DNA of 64,000 nucleotides from Marinobacter sp. CHS3-4 (GTDB taxonomy: Bacteria; Pseudomonadota; Gammaproteobacteria; Pseudomonadales; Oleiphilaceae). The notes under the pieces are model-generated. The model worked only from the letters and a program-made list of their open reading frames with translations. It made no database searches and was not told the DNA's origin. Positions 1 through 8,930 of the stretch are shown here, piece after piece. The position numbers and the translations under genes are program-made. The DNA is taken from assembly GCF_030053415.1 (NCBI RefSeq), contig NZ_JASGBJ010000001.1, positions 434,001 through 498,000 on the forward strand. The letters are read 5' to 3'. Numbering within the stretch: position 1 is the first letter of the stretch; each line of letters starts with the position of its first letter.

Positions 1-1
1 G

Positions 2-400
2 CTGGACGTGGAATTTGCCCTGGAACCCACACACCTGTCGTCGAACAAGCGCCGCAGCGTGATGAATGTGGACGGCCAACTGGTGGAATTCAGCCATGGA
101 CCGCGGCAGAGCATTCCGCTGGTCTGGCCCAATACCTTGCGGGACTCCGTGGAAAGCCGAATCACTCTGGTGCCAACAGAGGTAAACCGTTCGCCCCGGA
201 GTATGTCAGAGAACGGCCCCTGGGCCCTGTTCCGGCTGCTGGACGAGGCAGATATCACTGGTGTGAGTAGCAGCTCCGTGGACGTGCGGTTTGCACTGGA
301 CGATGGTGAGATGCGCTATCGTTTGCACGCGGGCAGTAATACCAACCCGTTCACACAGGAGCTATTGGCGGGGTACCAGATACCGCGCAGTCTGTATTAA
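2..400 (+). CDS. tssM: T6SS inner-membrane protein TssM (IcmF), C-terminal fragment
   Basis: The reading frame is open from the window edge, so only the last 132 codons are seen and the start lies outside. TssM is the large inner-membrane component of the T6SS membrane complex, and its C-terminus lies in the periplasm. The visible part has the beta-rich pattern of the IcmF C-terminal domain: a VDG segment, a predicted strand rich in charged residues, then a PLVWP motif and a final FTQELLAGYQIP stretch. The vgrG gene follows about 80 bases downstream in the same direction, which supports the T6SS assignment. Identification rests on family resemblance and context, and no upstream domain can be checked. 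Confidence 0.78.
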   Translation: MDVEFALEPTHLSSNKRRSVMNVDGQLVEFSHGPRQSIPLVWPNTLRDSVESRITLVPTEVNRSPRSMSENGPWALFRLLDEADITGVSSSSVDVRFALDDGEMRYRLHAGSNTNPFTQELLAGYQIPRSLY

Positions 401-481
401 ACTACCGAGCAGCGCCGGGCTGGCAACAGGAGGTTGTGAAGCCCGGTGGTTTTGCCACCCCGATCTTCAAGGACCGAAGAC

Positions 482-2608
482 ATGCCCCAGTCCCGTGGAC
501 TGCAGTTCTCCGCCCGTATTGGCGGACTCCCCCGTGACTTTTTCAGTGTGGTTGGTTTCGAACTGACCGAACGCCTGTCTGGCCTGTGCATGGGCCGGCT
601 GGATCTGGCCAGTACCTTTTCCGACGTAGCCGCCTCCGACGTGCTGGAACAGCCGGTGGATCTGATCGTCTGGCAACAGGGCGAACCCCTGCGCCGCTTC
701 ACCGGCGTGGTCAACGAATTCGCCCGGGGCGACACCGGCCACCGCCGTACCCGCTACGAAGTCCTCTTCCAGCCGCCCTTATGGCGGCTGGGCCTGATGC
801 ACAACAGCCGCATCTTTCAGACGCAAACGACCGACACCATCGTGCGCACCCTGCTGGAAGAACGGGGCTTGATCGACACCGGCTTTGATCTGAAACGCAC
901 TCCCATCGAACGGGAATACTGCGTCCAGCACCGGGAAAGCGATCTGGCCTTTCTGGAACGACTGGCCGCCGAAGAAGGCTGGCACTACCGATACCACCAC
1001 GGATCCGTGGATGGTGAAGACCAACCCCAACTGATCATCGCCGATCACCACGGTGATGCGCCCAGGCTTCCTGAGGCTGAATACAACACCAAAGCCGGTG
1101 GCAGTACCCAACAACCGGCCATCTTCCGGTTCCGCTATCAGGAGCGCGTCAGAGCCGCCTCCGTGGCCATGAAGGACTACACCTTCAAAAACCCCGCCTA
1201 CGCCCTGATGCATGAACACCAAGCCGACAAGCTGGACGCCCAGCGGGCTGACTATCAGCACTACGACTACCCGGGCCGATTCAAAGCCGACGCCAGCGGC
1301 CAACCCTTTACCGAATCACGACTGGACGCCCTGAGAAACGACGCCAGCACCGCCACCGGCAAAAGCAACCGCGCAGACTTCACCGTGGGCGCCAAAGCAG
1401 AACTCACTGAACACGACAACGACGCCCTGAACCGGGAATGGCTGTTAACCAGCATCACCCACAAAGGCGAACAGCCCCAGGCGCTGGAAGAAGAGGGGGG
1501 TAGCGAACCCACGACCTACCACAACGACTTCGAGGCCATTCCGGCGGACCGCACCTGGCGGCCGAACCCAGACACCATCCACCGTCCCCTCATGGACGGC
1601 CCCCAGATCGCGCTGGTCACCGGCCCCGCAGGCGAAGAGATTCATTGCGATGAGCATGGAAGAGTAAAAGTCCGATTCCCCTGGGACCGCTACGCAAAGA
1701 ACGACGAACACTCAAGCGCCTGGCTCAGAGTCAGTCAGGGCTGGGCAGGCGGCCAATATGGCTTCATGGCGTTACCCAGAATCGGTCACGAAGTCATCGT
1801 GTCTTTCCTGGACGGCGACCCGGATCAGCCGATCATCACCGGGCGAACCTACCACGCCACCAACACGCCGCCCTATGCGTTGCCCGAAAACAAAACAAGA
1901 ACCACCTTAAAAACCCAGACCCACAAGGGCGAGGGCAGTAACGAACTGCGGTTCGAAGACGAAGCGGACAAAGAACAGATCTACGTTCACGCCCAGAAAG
2001 ACCTGGACCTGCTGACGGAAAACAACCGCACCGAAGTCATCAGGAATGACAGCCACCGCACTGTCGAAAACAACGACTTCAGCCACATCAAAGCCAACCA
2101 GCACAGCACGGTGGACGGCGAAAAGCGAGAGTCCGTTGGCGGTGATTGCAGCCAAAGCATCGGCGGCACCTTCCACCAGAAATCCGGCAGTGGAACGTTA
2201 AGTGAAGCGGGCACTGAAGTGCATCACAAAGCCGGTACCAAAGTGGTGCTGGATGCGGGTGCCGAGCTGACTATCTCTGCCGGTGGCAGTTTGTTGAAGC
2301 TGGATCCCAGTGGAGTGACCTTGTCGGGACCTGGAGTGAAGATTAACTCTGGTGGGGCTCCGGGCTCTGGTAGTGGTGTTTCACCCCAATCTCCGGCCCA
2401 GCCGATGCAGCTGTCTGAGAAGGGCCAGCCGGAATCGGCCCCGGAGTCTCTGGCCGAAACCGGGCAGCGCCAAAATGGTGAGAGTGAAACGGGCCTGGCT
2501 GCGTTGGGTGGAACAGCACTCGTGAGTGCGGCGAAAGCTGGCCATACCCTGGTGGCTGAATGTGAATTGGATGAGCAGGGCCGGTGCGCGATCCATGACC
2601 ATGCGTGA
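482..2608 (+). CDS. vgrG: T6SS spike protein VgrG (TssI)
   Basis: A 708-aa VgrG, the trimeric spike at the tip of the T6SS tube that carries effectors out of the cell. The N-terminal half is the gp27-like hub. A gp5-like OB fold follows near residues 380-470, with the family hallmarks GPAGEEIHCDEHGRVKV and SAWLRVSQGWAGGQYG, then the repetitive beta-helix needle. The last 90 or so residues form a Gly/Ser/Pro/Gln-rich tail beyond the needle. ATG 482 is preferred to an upstream in-frame GTG at 446, because a purine-rich aggaccgaaga lies just before it and family proteins begin near this point. The end overlaps the start of the DUF4123 gene, so the two are probably translated together. Confidence 0.93.
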   Translation: MPQSRGLQFSARIGGLPRDFFSVVGFELTERLSGLCMGRLDLASTFSDVAASDVLEQPVDLIVWQQGEPLRRFTGVVNEFARGDTGHRRTRYEVLFQPPLWRLGLMHNSRIFQTQTTDTIVRTLLEERGLIDTGFDLKRTPIEREYCVQHRESDLAFLERLAAEEGWHYRYHHGSVDGEDQPQLIIADHHGDAPRLPEAEYNTKAGGSTQQPAIFRFRYQERVRAASVAMKDYTFKNPAYALMHEHQADKLDAQRADYQHYDYPGRFKADASGQPFTESRLDALRNDASTATGKSNRADFTVGAKAELTEHDNDALNREWLLTSITHKGEQPQALEEEGGSEPTTYHNDFEAIPADRTWRPNPDTIHRPLMDGPQIALVTGPAGEEIHCDEHGRVKVRFPWDRYAKNDEHSSAWLRVSQGWAGGQYGFMALPRIGHEVIVSFLDGDPDQPIITGRTYHATNTPPYALPENKTRTTLKTQTHKGEGSNELRFEDEADKEQIYVHAQKDLDLLTENNRTEVIRNDSHRTVENNDFSHIKANQHSTVDGEKRESVGGDCSQSIGGTFHQKSGSGTLSEAGTEVHHKAGTKVVLDAGAELTISAGGSLLKLDPSGVTLSGPGVKINSGGAPGSGSGVSPQSPAQPMQLSEKGQPESAPESLAETGQRQNGESETGLAALGGTALVSAAKAGHTLVAECELDEQGRCAIHDHA

Positions 2609-3431
2609 GCCAGGCTTTAACACTTCGTCGGAACCGGAAGAGGCCGATTTCGCTTTGCTGGATCTGGCCCAGAAAGATGAAAATCAGTTGCTCAGCTGGC
2701 TTTATCAGCACTTTGACCGTGGTGAGATCACCTGGGAATCGCTGTACCAGGGCACTGAGTTGGCTGACTTGTGGAAATCGGGCCCGATTCTAATTGACCT
2801 GCGCGATCAAACGGACTTCTGTGAATCGTTGATTCAGCGTTACCAGCGCGAGCCCCTTGGGATGCTGATAACCGCACCCTCCGTAATCTTGGCAGATCTT
2901 GCCGTCCATCTGCGCTCGTTGACGACTGTATCGGTCGATGGCAAACCCACACTGCTTCGGTACTATGATCCCCGCTCTACAGGCCCCCTCTTGAAGGTGC
3001 TTGAGCCGGGGCAAAAAGCAAGACTGATCGGCCCAGCGCGGCAATGGCACTGGTATCGATACGGCAAATGGTGGCAAAGCCTCGAAGTACAGGCCGAGCC
3101 AGCTCCAGAGCAATCCGCACCGTTTGCGATCACTGGAGCGCAGGTGAAAGAGATGGATGACGCTCGGGTGCGGCAGTTTGCGACGGTGCTTGCCGACAAC
3201 TATCGCGTCCATATCCCGGCGGAAGACGCCGAACAGTTTGCGCTGAATGAGGTATTGAAGGCACAGCAGGCCGGCATCAATCTGCAAGCCGATCAGGATC
3301 GCTGGTTACGGATGGCGATACGTCTCAAGGGCCCGCTGCTGGATTCGCCGGATTGGAAGCAACTCGCCGAAAATTCAAATCGAACGGCTGCGCAGATACT
3401 CAGCCAATTGGAATGCGAACAAGGACTGTAG
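2595..3431 (+). CDS. DUF4123 T6SS adaptor/chaperone
   Basis: A 278-aa protein of the DUF4123 type (also called Tap or Tec). Members bind a cognate effector and load it on VgrG. The N-terminal part, about residues 20-150, has the family pattern of short beta strands and a PILIDL...GMLITAP core, followed by a LRYYDPR motif typical of DUF4123. The C-terminal 120 residues are helical and may contact the cargo. The start is ATG 2595 or ATG 2601; both overlap the vgrG stop codon, which indicates translational coupling. The candidate effector begins three bases after the stop. By established knowledge, effectors dependent on a DUF4123 protein are usually encoded immediately downstream, as here. Confidence 0.85.
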   Translation: MTMREPGFNTSSEPEEADFALLDLAQKDENQLLSWLYQHFDRGEITWESLYQGTELADLWKSGPILIDLRDQTDFCESLIQRYQREPLGMLITAPSVILADLAVHLRSLTTVSVDGKPTLLRYYDPRSTGPLLKVLEPGQKARLIGPARQWHWYRYGKWWQSLEVQAEPAPEQSAPFAITGAQVKEMDDARVRQFATVLADNYRVHIPAEDAEQFALNEVLKAQQAGINLQADQDRWLRMAIRLKGPLLDSPDWKQLAENSNRTAAQILSQLECEQGL

Positions 3432-3434
3432 ACC

Positions 3435-6400
3435 ATGCTGACGGATCAGGCTGTGACTAAAACCGATGAAAACGATCTTCCCCCGCCAGTCGTCCAGGAA
3501 GACGATCTAACCTCTGGCGGATCCACTGCCCAACCTTGCCAGGATGCCCGATACGCCACGGCGATTTATGTCTTCGGTCAGCGAAGTTTCTGGCTGTTAC
3601 CGGAGCAGCTACTGGAAAAAATTGAAACCAGCGCTGACCGACTCAAAGCTGCCGTATCCAAAGCAACGGCACAGGAGCGCTTTAAGGCTCTGGAGGCCGC
3701 CGGTCTGAAAGACATGTTCCTGCCCGCTAGTCCCTATAGTTTTTTGCCTCCCGAACAGCAAAAGGAATGGCAGAAGCTGAGCAAAGACATTGCTGAAGCA
3801 AGAGCCAGGCTAGAGGACCTGAGACGGGAATTTGATAAATATAAGGAAGAGCACTTAGAGAAAGTAGGGCAGATCCAGACCATCCCAGACGATGAGAAAA
3901 GAGCTAGCAAAGAACGGGAAGCCCTGACTCAGTTGGAAGAGGCGGTAGGGACTTTTGGGCGTAATAGAAATGAGTGCTTCGAAGCTATTCAAAGCAAAAA
4001 GTCTCGTCTAGAAGACCTTGAAGACGAAGGCTTTAGTGCTGCGGAAACTGCCGGTTATTTGGTAGAGAACGGCGAGCTTTTTTTGCCAGCAAAGAAAGAC
4101 ATCATGGCATTAATGGAAGAATACGTAGAGGCACGCGAAGACTTTGAAGACGACGAGTTCGACAGCCAGCAAAATCTGGAAGCGTTTGTCAGTCAGCTTC
4201 GCCTGAACGAAGAGCTGCTTGATTACGAGTTTTCTCAACCCAAAGTGAACTGGTCCAAACTGGAGCCCTATCTGGACGCGGCTGCCCAGCTCACTGGCAG
4301 AATGCGGAACTACCTTCTTAGCGTAGAGGGCTTGGCGCACGCCGGATTCGCCACCCCCGAATACTCGTTAGGTGCCAGCAAAGACAGCCTTCAAAAGGGG
4401 GTGCTGGCGCTGTCGGATTTCAAGAAACTCGAATACGAAAAGCAGTCGCTGAAAGAGCAGCAACAACAGCGCTTTGAAATCTGGTGGGACTCCATCGGCG
4501 GCAAAGGCCCCATTCCCAGCGGTGAACTGGAGCAGTTCCAGCGCGACATTAACACCTGCGAGACCAGGCAAAAGGCCGTGCACACGTCGGCCAAAGACGC
4601 GGCAGGAGCACTGGTGCCTCCTAAAATGTTTGTCTGGAACCCGGCCGAGTATGACTACCCGTCGGTCAGAGCCCTGGTGCGCCCGGGTATGCCGCTGCGG
4701 GAGTTTTGCCGCCCCGGGGCTGAGACCGTTCAGCACTTCTCGCTGCTTCATATTGCCGGCGCGAAAGACTACTTCGGAACCCCAGAAGAACCCGACAGCC
4801 CCTTTGATGTGGCCATGGCCATCAAAGCCGCCCAGGTACCGGGCAACGACAAAGCTCTGGAAAAACTCTTGATCGGCCTGGGTGCCAAGCCATACCCGCT
4901 CCAGAATGACTGGTTTGACGAAAATGGCGTGTTTCAACCGGAACACTTTTTTGAATCCATCGAACCGGATGCTGTGGCAGACCTTCAGAGCGAGGCCGAC
5001 CGAGCCGCCTGGGGCGACTACCTGAAAAATCTGCTGTTCAACGCGAAGGTGGCACAATCCCTACCCCGGTTCAACGAGACCTACTCCGGCCAGTTTATGC
5101 GCCTGGTGCTCAGCGGTGTTGGCAACGGCGAGACCGACGGCATCAGCGTGGATGTGTTGCGGGTTGAAAGCAACGTCACCGGCCCGGACGAGAGGCCCCA
5201 ACACAGCGCTGAAGAGCGCCTTAAAGACATCAATAAAGTCGAGCGTAAAACGCAGGTCCAGCGCCAAAAAACGCTGCACGACAACTCCGACCCCCAGAAA
5301 AAAACCGACGAAGACACAGACGCCATCAGTGGCACGCTGGGCAAGGTGGACCTGCAACTCAAAGCCACCTTCTGGGAAGGCCGCACCGACCTGTTTTCTA
5401 TCCAGCTTCCCAAACCCGAGGATGCCAGAGACATCGTCATTCAGTACGACACCACCGAAGGCGATCAGGCGCTCAAACTCGGCAAGTTTTATTGCCAATT
5501 GGACGCCCAATGCTGGGGCACGGTCGGTGCCAACCTTCTGCTCAGCCGCGAACTGGAAGTCAGAGCCACCGACAAAGGCCAACTGCAAATCAGCGGCGTG
5601 GATTTTAAAACACGAGAAGCGGTGGGGGCCCAGTTTGAGGCCTCCGCAGCGGCGACCATGGGCGCGATGGTCAACGGGGAGCTGTACTGGTCCTTGCCTA
5701 AAGATTTCCGAGACGATGAAAACGCACGACAGCTGAATGGAAACCTCCCGGAATGGTTCAATCTGGGGCGGGTAAGCGCCGAAGCCGAGGGCGGTATCGG
5801 TCCCGCCGCGTCCTACGACTTTATGCTTGGGCTGCACAAGGGCCGACTGGTGGTGCGCCTCAAGGGCAAAGCGATCGCGGCCATCGGCATTGGCGGGGGC
5901 ATCCAGTGCGAACTGGCCCTGAACGCCGTTCCCATTTTCATGCGCCTGCTGCAACAGGAGTTGCACAGAAACGGCTACCGTCACCTGGTCTGGATCGACA
6001 CAGACGCCTTTGACTACATGAGCCTGCTCATACAGATTCACCTGTCCACAGCCCTGAGCTTCGCCTTCCTGACCGGCCTGGCTTATGACAAGCTGGAGGA
6101 AATGGGCCGGAATTGGGACCGCGGTGAACGGGCTGGTGAAATATCATTGAGAATCGTCAGAGCCGTTGATATCTATAACGGCGATGCGGAGGCAACTGAT
6201 GACGAGCCCCTGGTCACTTACGACGAATACCAAGATTGGTTCCAGGGGCTGCAACCGGAGGCCATTGGTCCGATGCTGCATACATTGGTGGCGGAACCGG
6301 TTGCGATTGAGGGTGAGAAAGGAAGGGAGCCGAAGTCGAGAGTTCAGGTTCTCAAGCTCCAACAGCGTTCAATCCTTCAATGCCTGAAATGGATGACCGC

Positions 6401-6752
6401 CAGAGACTGGGAATGTGGGCCAGGGTGGACCTCCGAAGACTATGTCGCCCCGGAATCCTATCGCGGCGCGAGCCCCAACCGCATTCAACGGCAGTTTGAA
6501 GAAGCCCTGACGCGCATGAATACGCAGGGCGTCAAAGAAAAAGACGACGGCCTTGGCTGGGATGATTTCGAAGAGTGGGTGTCGCTGTCCGCGCCCTCAA
6601 CGTCAGACTGCAAGCAGGCCGCGAAGGCGAATCTGAAACGCTTGGATGAGTTTATGGCGAGAAGTGTGATTACGCCAGAAGATGCCCGAATACATAAAGC
6701 CTATGAGTCGATCAGAAGAAAACTCAGCCGCCATTTATTGGATCAGGTGTAA
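3435..6752 (+). CDS. Large protein of unknown fold, candidate T6SS effector
   Basis: An 1105-aa protein that I do not recognise. It has no signal peptide. Residues 90-210 are strongly charged and heptad-like, consistent with a coiled coil, followed by further helical sequence to about residue 400. Residues 620-810 look beta-rich. Two hydrophobic stretches lie near residues 810-840 (AIAAIGIGGGIQ) and 850-880 (SLLIQIHLSTALSFAFLTGLAY), with a soluble tail of about 225 residues. No lipase GxSxG, nuclease HNH or obvious peptidase motif was found. Position directly after vgrG and a DUF4123 adaptor is the main argument for an effector, perhaps one acting on membranes as VasX-type toxins do. The function is inferred and unproven. 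Confidence 0.55.
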   Translation: MLTDQAVTKTDENDLPPPVVQEDDLTSGGSTAQPCQDARYATAIYVFGQRSFWLLPEQLLEKIETSADRLKAAVSKATAQERFKALEAAGLKDMFLPASPYSFLPPEQQKEWQKLSKDIAEARARLEDLRREFDKYKEEHLEKVGQIQTIPDDEKRASKEREALTQLEEAVGTFGRNRNECFEAIQSKKSRLEDLEDEGFSAAETAGYLVENGELFLPAKKDIMALMEEYVEAREDFEDDEFDSQQNLEAFVSQLRLNEELLDYEFSQPKVNWSKLEPYLDAAAQLTGRMRNYLLSVEGLAHAGFATPEYSLGASKDSLQKGVLALSDFKKLEYEKQSLKEQQQQRFEIWWDSIGGKGPIPSGELEQFQRDINTCETRQKAVHTSAKDAAGALVPPKMFVWNPAEYDYPSVRALVRPGMPLREFCRPGAETVQHFSLLHIAGAKDYFGTPEEPDSPFDVAMAIKAAQVPGNDKALEKLLIGLGAKPYPLQNDWFDENGVFQPEHFFESIEPDAVADLQSEADRAAWGDYLKNLLFNAKVAQSLPRFNETYSGQFMRLVLSGVGNGETDGISVDVLRVESNVTGPDERPQHSAEERLKDINKVERKTQVQRQKTLHDNSDPQKKTDEDTDAISGTLGKVDLQLKATFWEGRTDLFSIQLPKPEDARDIVIQYDTTEGDQALKLGKFYCQLDAQCWGTVGANLLLSRELEVRATDKGQLQISGVDFKTREAVGAQFEASAAATMGAMVNGELYWSLPKDFRDDENARQLNGNLPEWFNLGRVSAEAEGGIGPAASYDFMLGLHKGRLVVRLKGKAIAAIGIGGGIQCELALNAVPIFMRLLQQELHRNGYRHLVWIDTDAFDYMSLLIQIHLSTALSFAFLTGLAYDKLEEMGRNWDRGERAGEISLRIVRAVDIYNGDAEATDDEPLVTYDEYQDWFQGLQPEAIGPMLHTLVAEPVAIEGEKGREPKSRVQVLKLQQRSILQCLKWMTARDWECGPGWTSEDYVAPESYRGASPNRIQRQFEEALTRMNTQGVKEKDDGLGWDDFEEWVSLSAPSTSDCKQAAKANLKRLDEFMARSVITPEDARIHKAYESIRRKLSRHLLDQV

Positions 6753-6755
6753 CGG

Positions 6756-7772
6756 ATGAAGAACATGAATTTAGCCAGGTATTTCGTGTGGTTATTGGCT
6801 TGCCTTCTGGCTATGCCAGTGAGCGCAGAAACCGACTCTGAGCGAGCGGAGCGTTTGTTCGAGGAAGGGTACATTAACTACCAACAGCATTACACGCCAC
6901 GTGCCCTGCCCAAGCTCAAGGAAGCCGCCTCTTTGGGACACGTAGAGGCGGCCTACTACGCCGGTGAGATTATCCGCCAACGGTCCGTGATGACCCAAAC
7001 GGCGATTGACTTCTACCGACAGGCCGCCGAAGGCGGAGAGGTTTACGCCATGCTAAGGCTGACCCGAAAAGATGTGTTCTGTGGCACGACGCGAGAGTGC
7101 GACCCTGACGAACAGGAGCGCTGGTTGGAAAAGGCCGAAGAAGTCGCCTTGGCACGGGCTAAGGCAGGCGATACCGAAGCAATGATGGAGCTTTTCTCCG
7201 TGTACTGGAGTGAAGACAACAGTGAAGCCTTTGATTGGACAAAAAGGGCGGCGGAAAACGGCAACGCGTTTGCTCAGTACTGGTTGGCAGTTGGGCTTCT
7301 TGACGAAAGAGAGATGGGCTTCTATTGGACCGACGCAGGCCGCCGGGAAGACATAATCAGATGGCTGCGGGCATCGGCGGAGAATGGGTTTCCCAAGGCG
7401 ATGGAAAAGCTCGCGATCATGCTAAAAGACCAGGGCGATTTTGAAGAGGCGCAATATTGGGTCGAGAAAATGGCGAAGACTGACTACTACCATGCTGTGC
7501 TTAACGCGGGAGCACTGATCATGATGGGGCCGGATATTGCCGAAGTTCTGATGCCAAGCCTTTCCTATGAGTTTGAGAAGCCTCGCCCGGTTGAGGGAGC
7601 TGCTCTTCTGATGGCCCTGCATCGCCAGACGGGAAAAGAAATGGCGCTGGGCTTTATTGACGATTACCGCGACTACATGACCCCCGAAATGCTGGAAGCA
7701 GCCAAGGAACGCTCAAAGAAGTTATTGGTGGACACCCCGATCCTGTATTACGAGCCGAAGTTCGGGTTGTAA
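6756..7772 (+). CDS. Secreted Sel1/TPR-like repeat protein
   Basis: A 338-aa protein that begins with a clear Sec signal peptide: basic start, hydrophobic LARYFVWLLACLLAMP, then a VSAET cleavage site. The mature part is made of helical repeats of the Sel1 type with motifs such as LPKLKEAASLGHVEAAYYAG, FYRQAAEGGEVYAML and WTKRAAENGNAFAQYWLA. Such repeats bind other proteins. It starts three bases after the candidate effector and precedes the two duplicated membrane proteins, so it is probably in the same transcript. A periplasmic location would suit a neutralising partner for the upstream protein, but that is inference; the family also includes unrelated cell-envelope proteins. Confidence 0.72.
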   Translation: MKNMNLARYFVWLLACLLAMPVSAETDSERAERLFEEGYINYQQHYTPRALPKLKEAASLGHVEAAYYAGEIIRQRSVMTQTAIDFYRQAAEGGEVYAMLRLTRKDVFCGTTRECDPDEQERWLEKAEEVALARAKAGDTEAMMELFSVYWSEDNSEAFDWTKRAAENGNAFAQYWLAVGLLDEREMGFYWTDAGRREDIIRWLRASAENGFPKAMEKLAIMLKDQGDFEEAQYWVEKMAKTDYYHAVLNAGALIMMGPDIAEVLMPSLSYEFEKPRPVEGAALLMALHRQTGKEMALGFIDDYRDYMTPEMLEAAKERSKKLLVDTPILYYEPKFGL

Positions 7773-7797
7773 TCGGCTTCAGCAATTGGGATTACCG

Positions 7798-8850
7798 ATG
7801 CCACTTCTGAAAACAGGATTTCGAGAGGATCAGATTCCAGCATTGCCGGAGTCTCCAAAGAAACGTGACCGACTGGGTGAGGACCTTCAACCCGTAGGCG
7901 ACTACGCCGGTATCGAACCCTACTATCGCCTATGTGAAGACTTAGGTGCCGTTCAGCATCAAGACCAGACCGATCCAGATGGCTTTGAATCTGGGGAATG
8001 GTGGTGGGACCAGCATCAGATTCGCTTTCTGAGCGGCAAGGTATTTATAGGTCTTTCAGCATTGCTGCTGCTGATGCCTTATGTTTGGGGCAGTGTAGTT
8101 TTGGCGGGTGGAGCGGTGTTGTTCTACTACTATGTCTATCAACTGGTTGTAGATTCGCCCGATTTTATTTTTTTCTTGGTCATGTTATCCGCCGTTTTTG
8201 CTTGGATGCCGGTTTCACTCTACATCCTCATAAAGACCATGCCCTGGGTCATGGGCGGTTTCGCTCTGATATTGAGACCATTCGACAAGCTGCTAGGCAA
8301 ACTCCTGGACCGCAGTTTGGAGTCGGGAGAAAGCGCCTTTAGTCGTGAAACGGGTGAAGTGAGCTTTGCTCTCCCGGCCGGCAAGAAACTGACCGCGCCC
8401 TTCGAGGAGTTTGATGCTTATGTGGAGCGTGTGGTTCAACAGGGCGGTATTTTCTATCGTCTGATCTTTGTTCACCGCTATACGGCCAAGCAGTTTACCC
8501 ATACCTCCCTGAGTCGGATCGAGCCCTCGAAGGAGGAAGTTCTGGCCCTGTGGGACATGCTTCAGAGGTATATGGACGTGTCTCATCCGTTGCCGGATAT
8601 GCCGAGGCTGGAGCCGTTCCGTCATTTGGATCCCGTAACGGCTGAACACGACCAGAAAACGGGACGGAATCCGCGCTTCTGGCGTGACCTGGACCTGGAA
8701 GCCTGGAAACAGGGCGAAGGCGCTGAATGGCTGAAGCGCCAGGTGGAATACCCGTGGAACAGGCGTGTCTGTCGGCTGACACCGCAGTTGGGAAAAGTCT
8801 CCACTCAAGGCTATCGGGAGTTGCGGCCACAGGATGCTTATCCGGTTTGA
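7798..8850 (+). CDS. Membrane protein of T6SS cargo cluster, paralogue A
   Basis: A 350-aa protein with a soluble N-terminus of about 85 residues, a hydrophobic block with two or three membrane segments (about residues 85-165), and a soluble C-terminus of about 185 residues containing GESAFSRETGEVSFALP and FYRLIFVHRYTAKQF. It resembles proteins annotated as DUF6708 that occur near T6SS genes, but I am not certain of that name. ATG 7798 is preferred to TTG 7786. The neighbouring gene at 8931-9995 is a close copy. The C-terminal 200 residues differ at fewer than ten positions, while the membrane core is poorly conserved. A role as immunity or accessory protein is inferred from location. Confidence 0.68.
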   Translation: MPLLKTGFREDQIPALPESPKKRDRLGEDLQPVGDYAGIEPYYRLCEDLGAVQHQDQTDPDGFESGEWWWDQHQIRFLSGKVFIGLSALLLLMPYVWGSVVLAGGAVLFYYYVYQLVVDSPDFIFFLVMLSAVFAWMPVSLYILIKTMPWVMGGFALILRPFDKLLGKLLDRSLESGESAFSRETGEVSFALPAGKKLTAPFEEFDAYVERVVQQGGIFYRLIFVHRYTAKQFTHTSLSRIEPSKEEVLALWDMLQRYMDVSHPLPDMPRLEPFRHLDPVTAEHDQKTGRNPRFWRDLDLEAWKQGEGAEWLKRQVEYPWNRRVCRLTPQLGKVSTQGYRELRPQDAYPV

Positions 8851-8930
8851 ATAAAAGCCTACTGCCCGACGGGCAGGCCGGCGTTGGGCAATGAGCCCGC
8901 GCCCGATTGGACGGTAAAAGGAGTTGCCGT

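Noticed and set aside
446..481. Upstream GTG start for VgrG
   Set aside because: The extra 12 residues lack family likeness and ATG 482 has a better ribosome site.
5061..6041. Long antisense frame (326 aa) inside the candidate effector gene
   Set aside because: It is a shadow of the GC-rich codon pattern of the + strand gene, with no domain and no ribosome site.
8862..8876. Hairpin between the two paralogous membrane protein genes as terminator
   Set aside because: The stem is only six bases and no T run follows, so it was not called a terminator.
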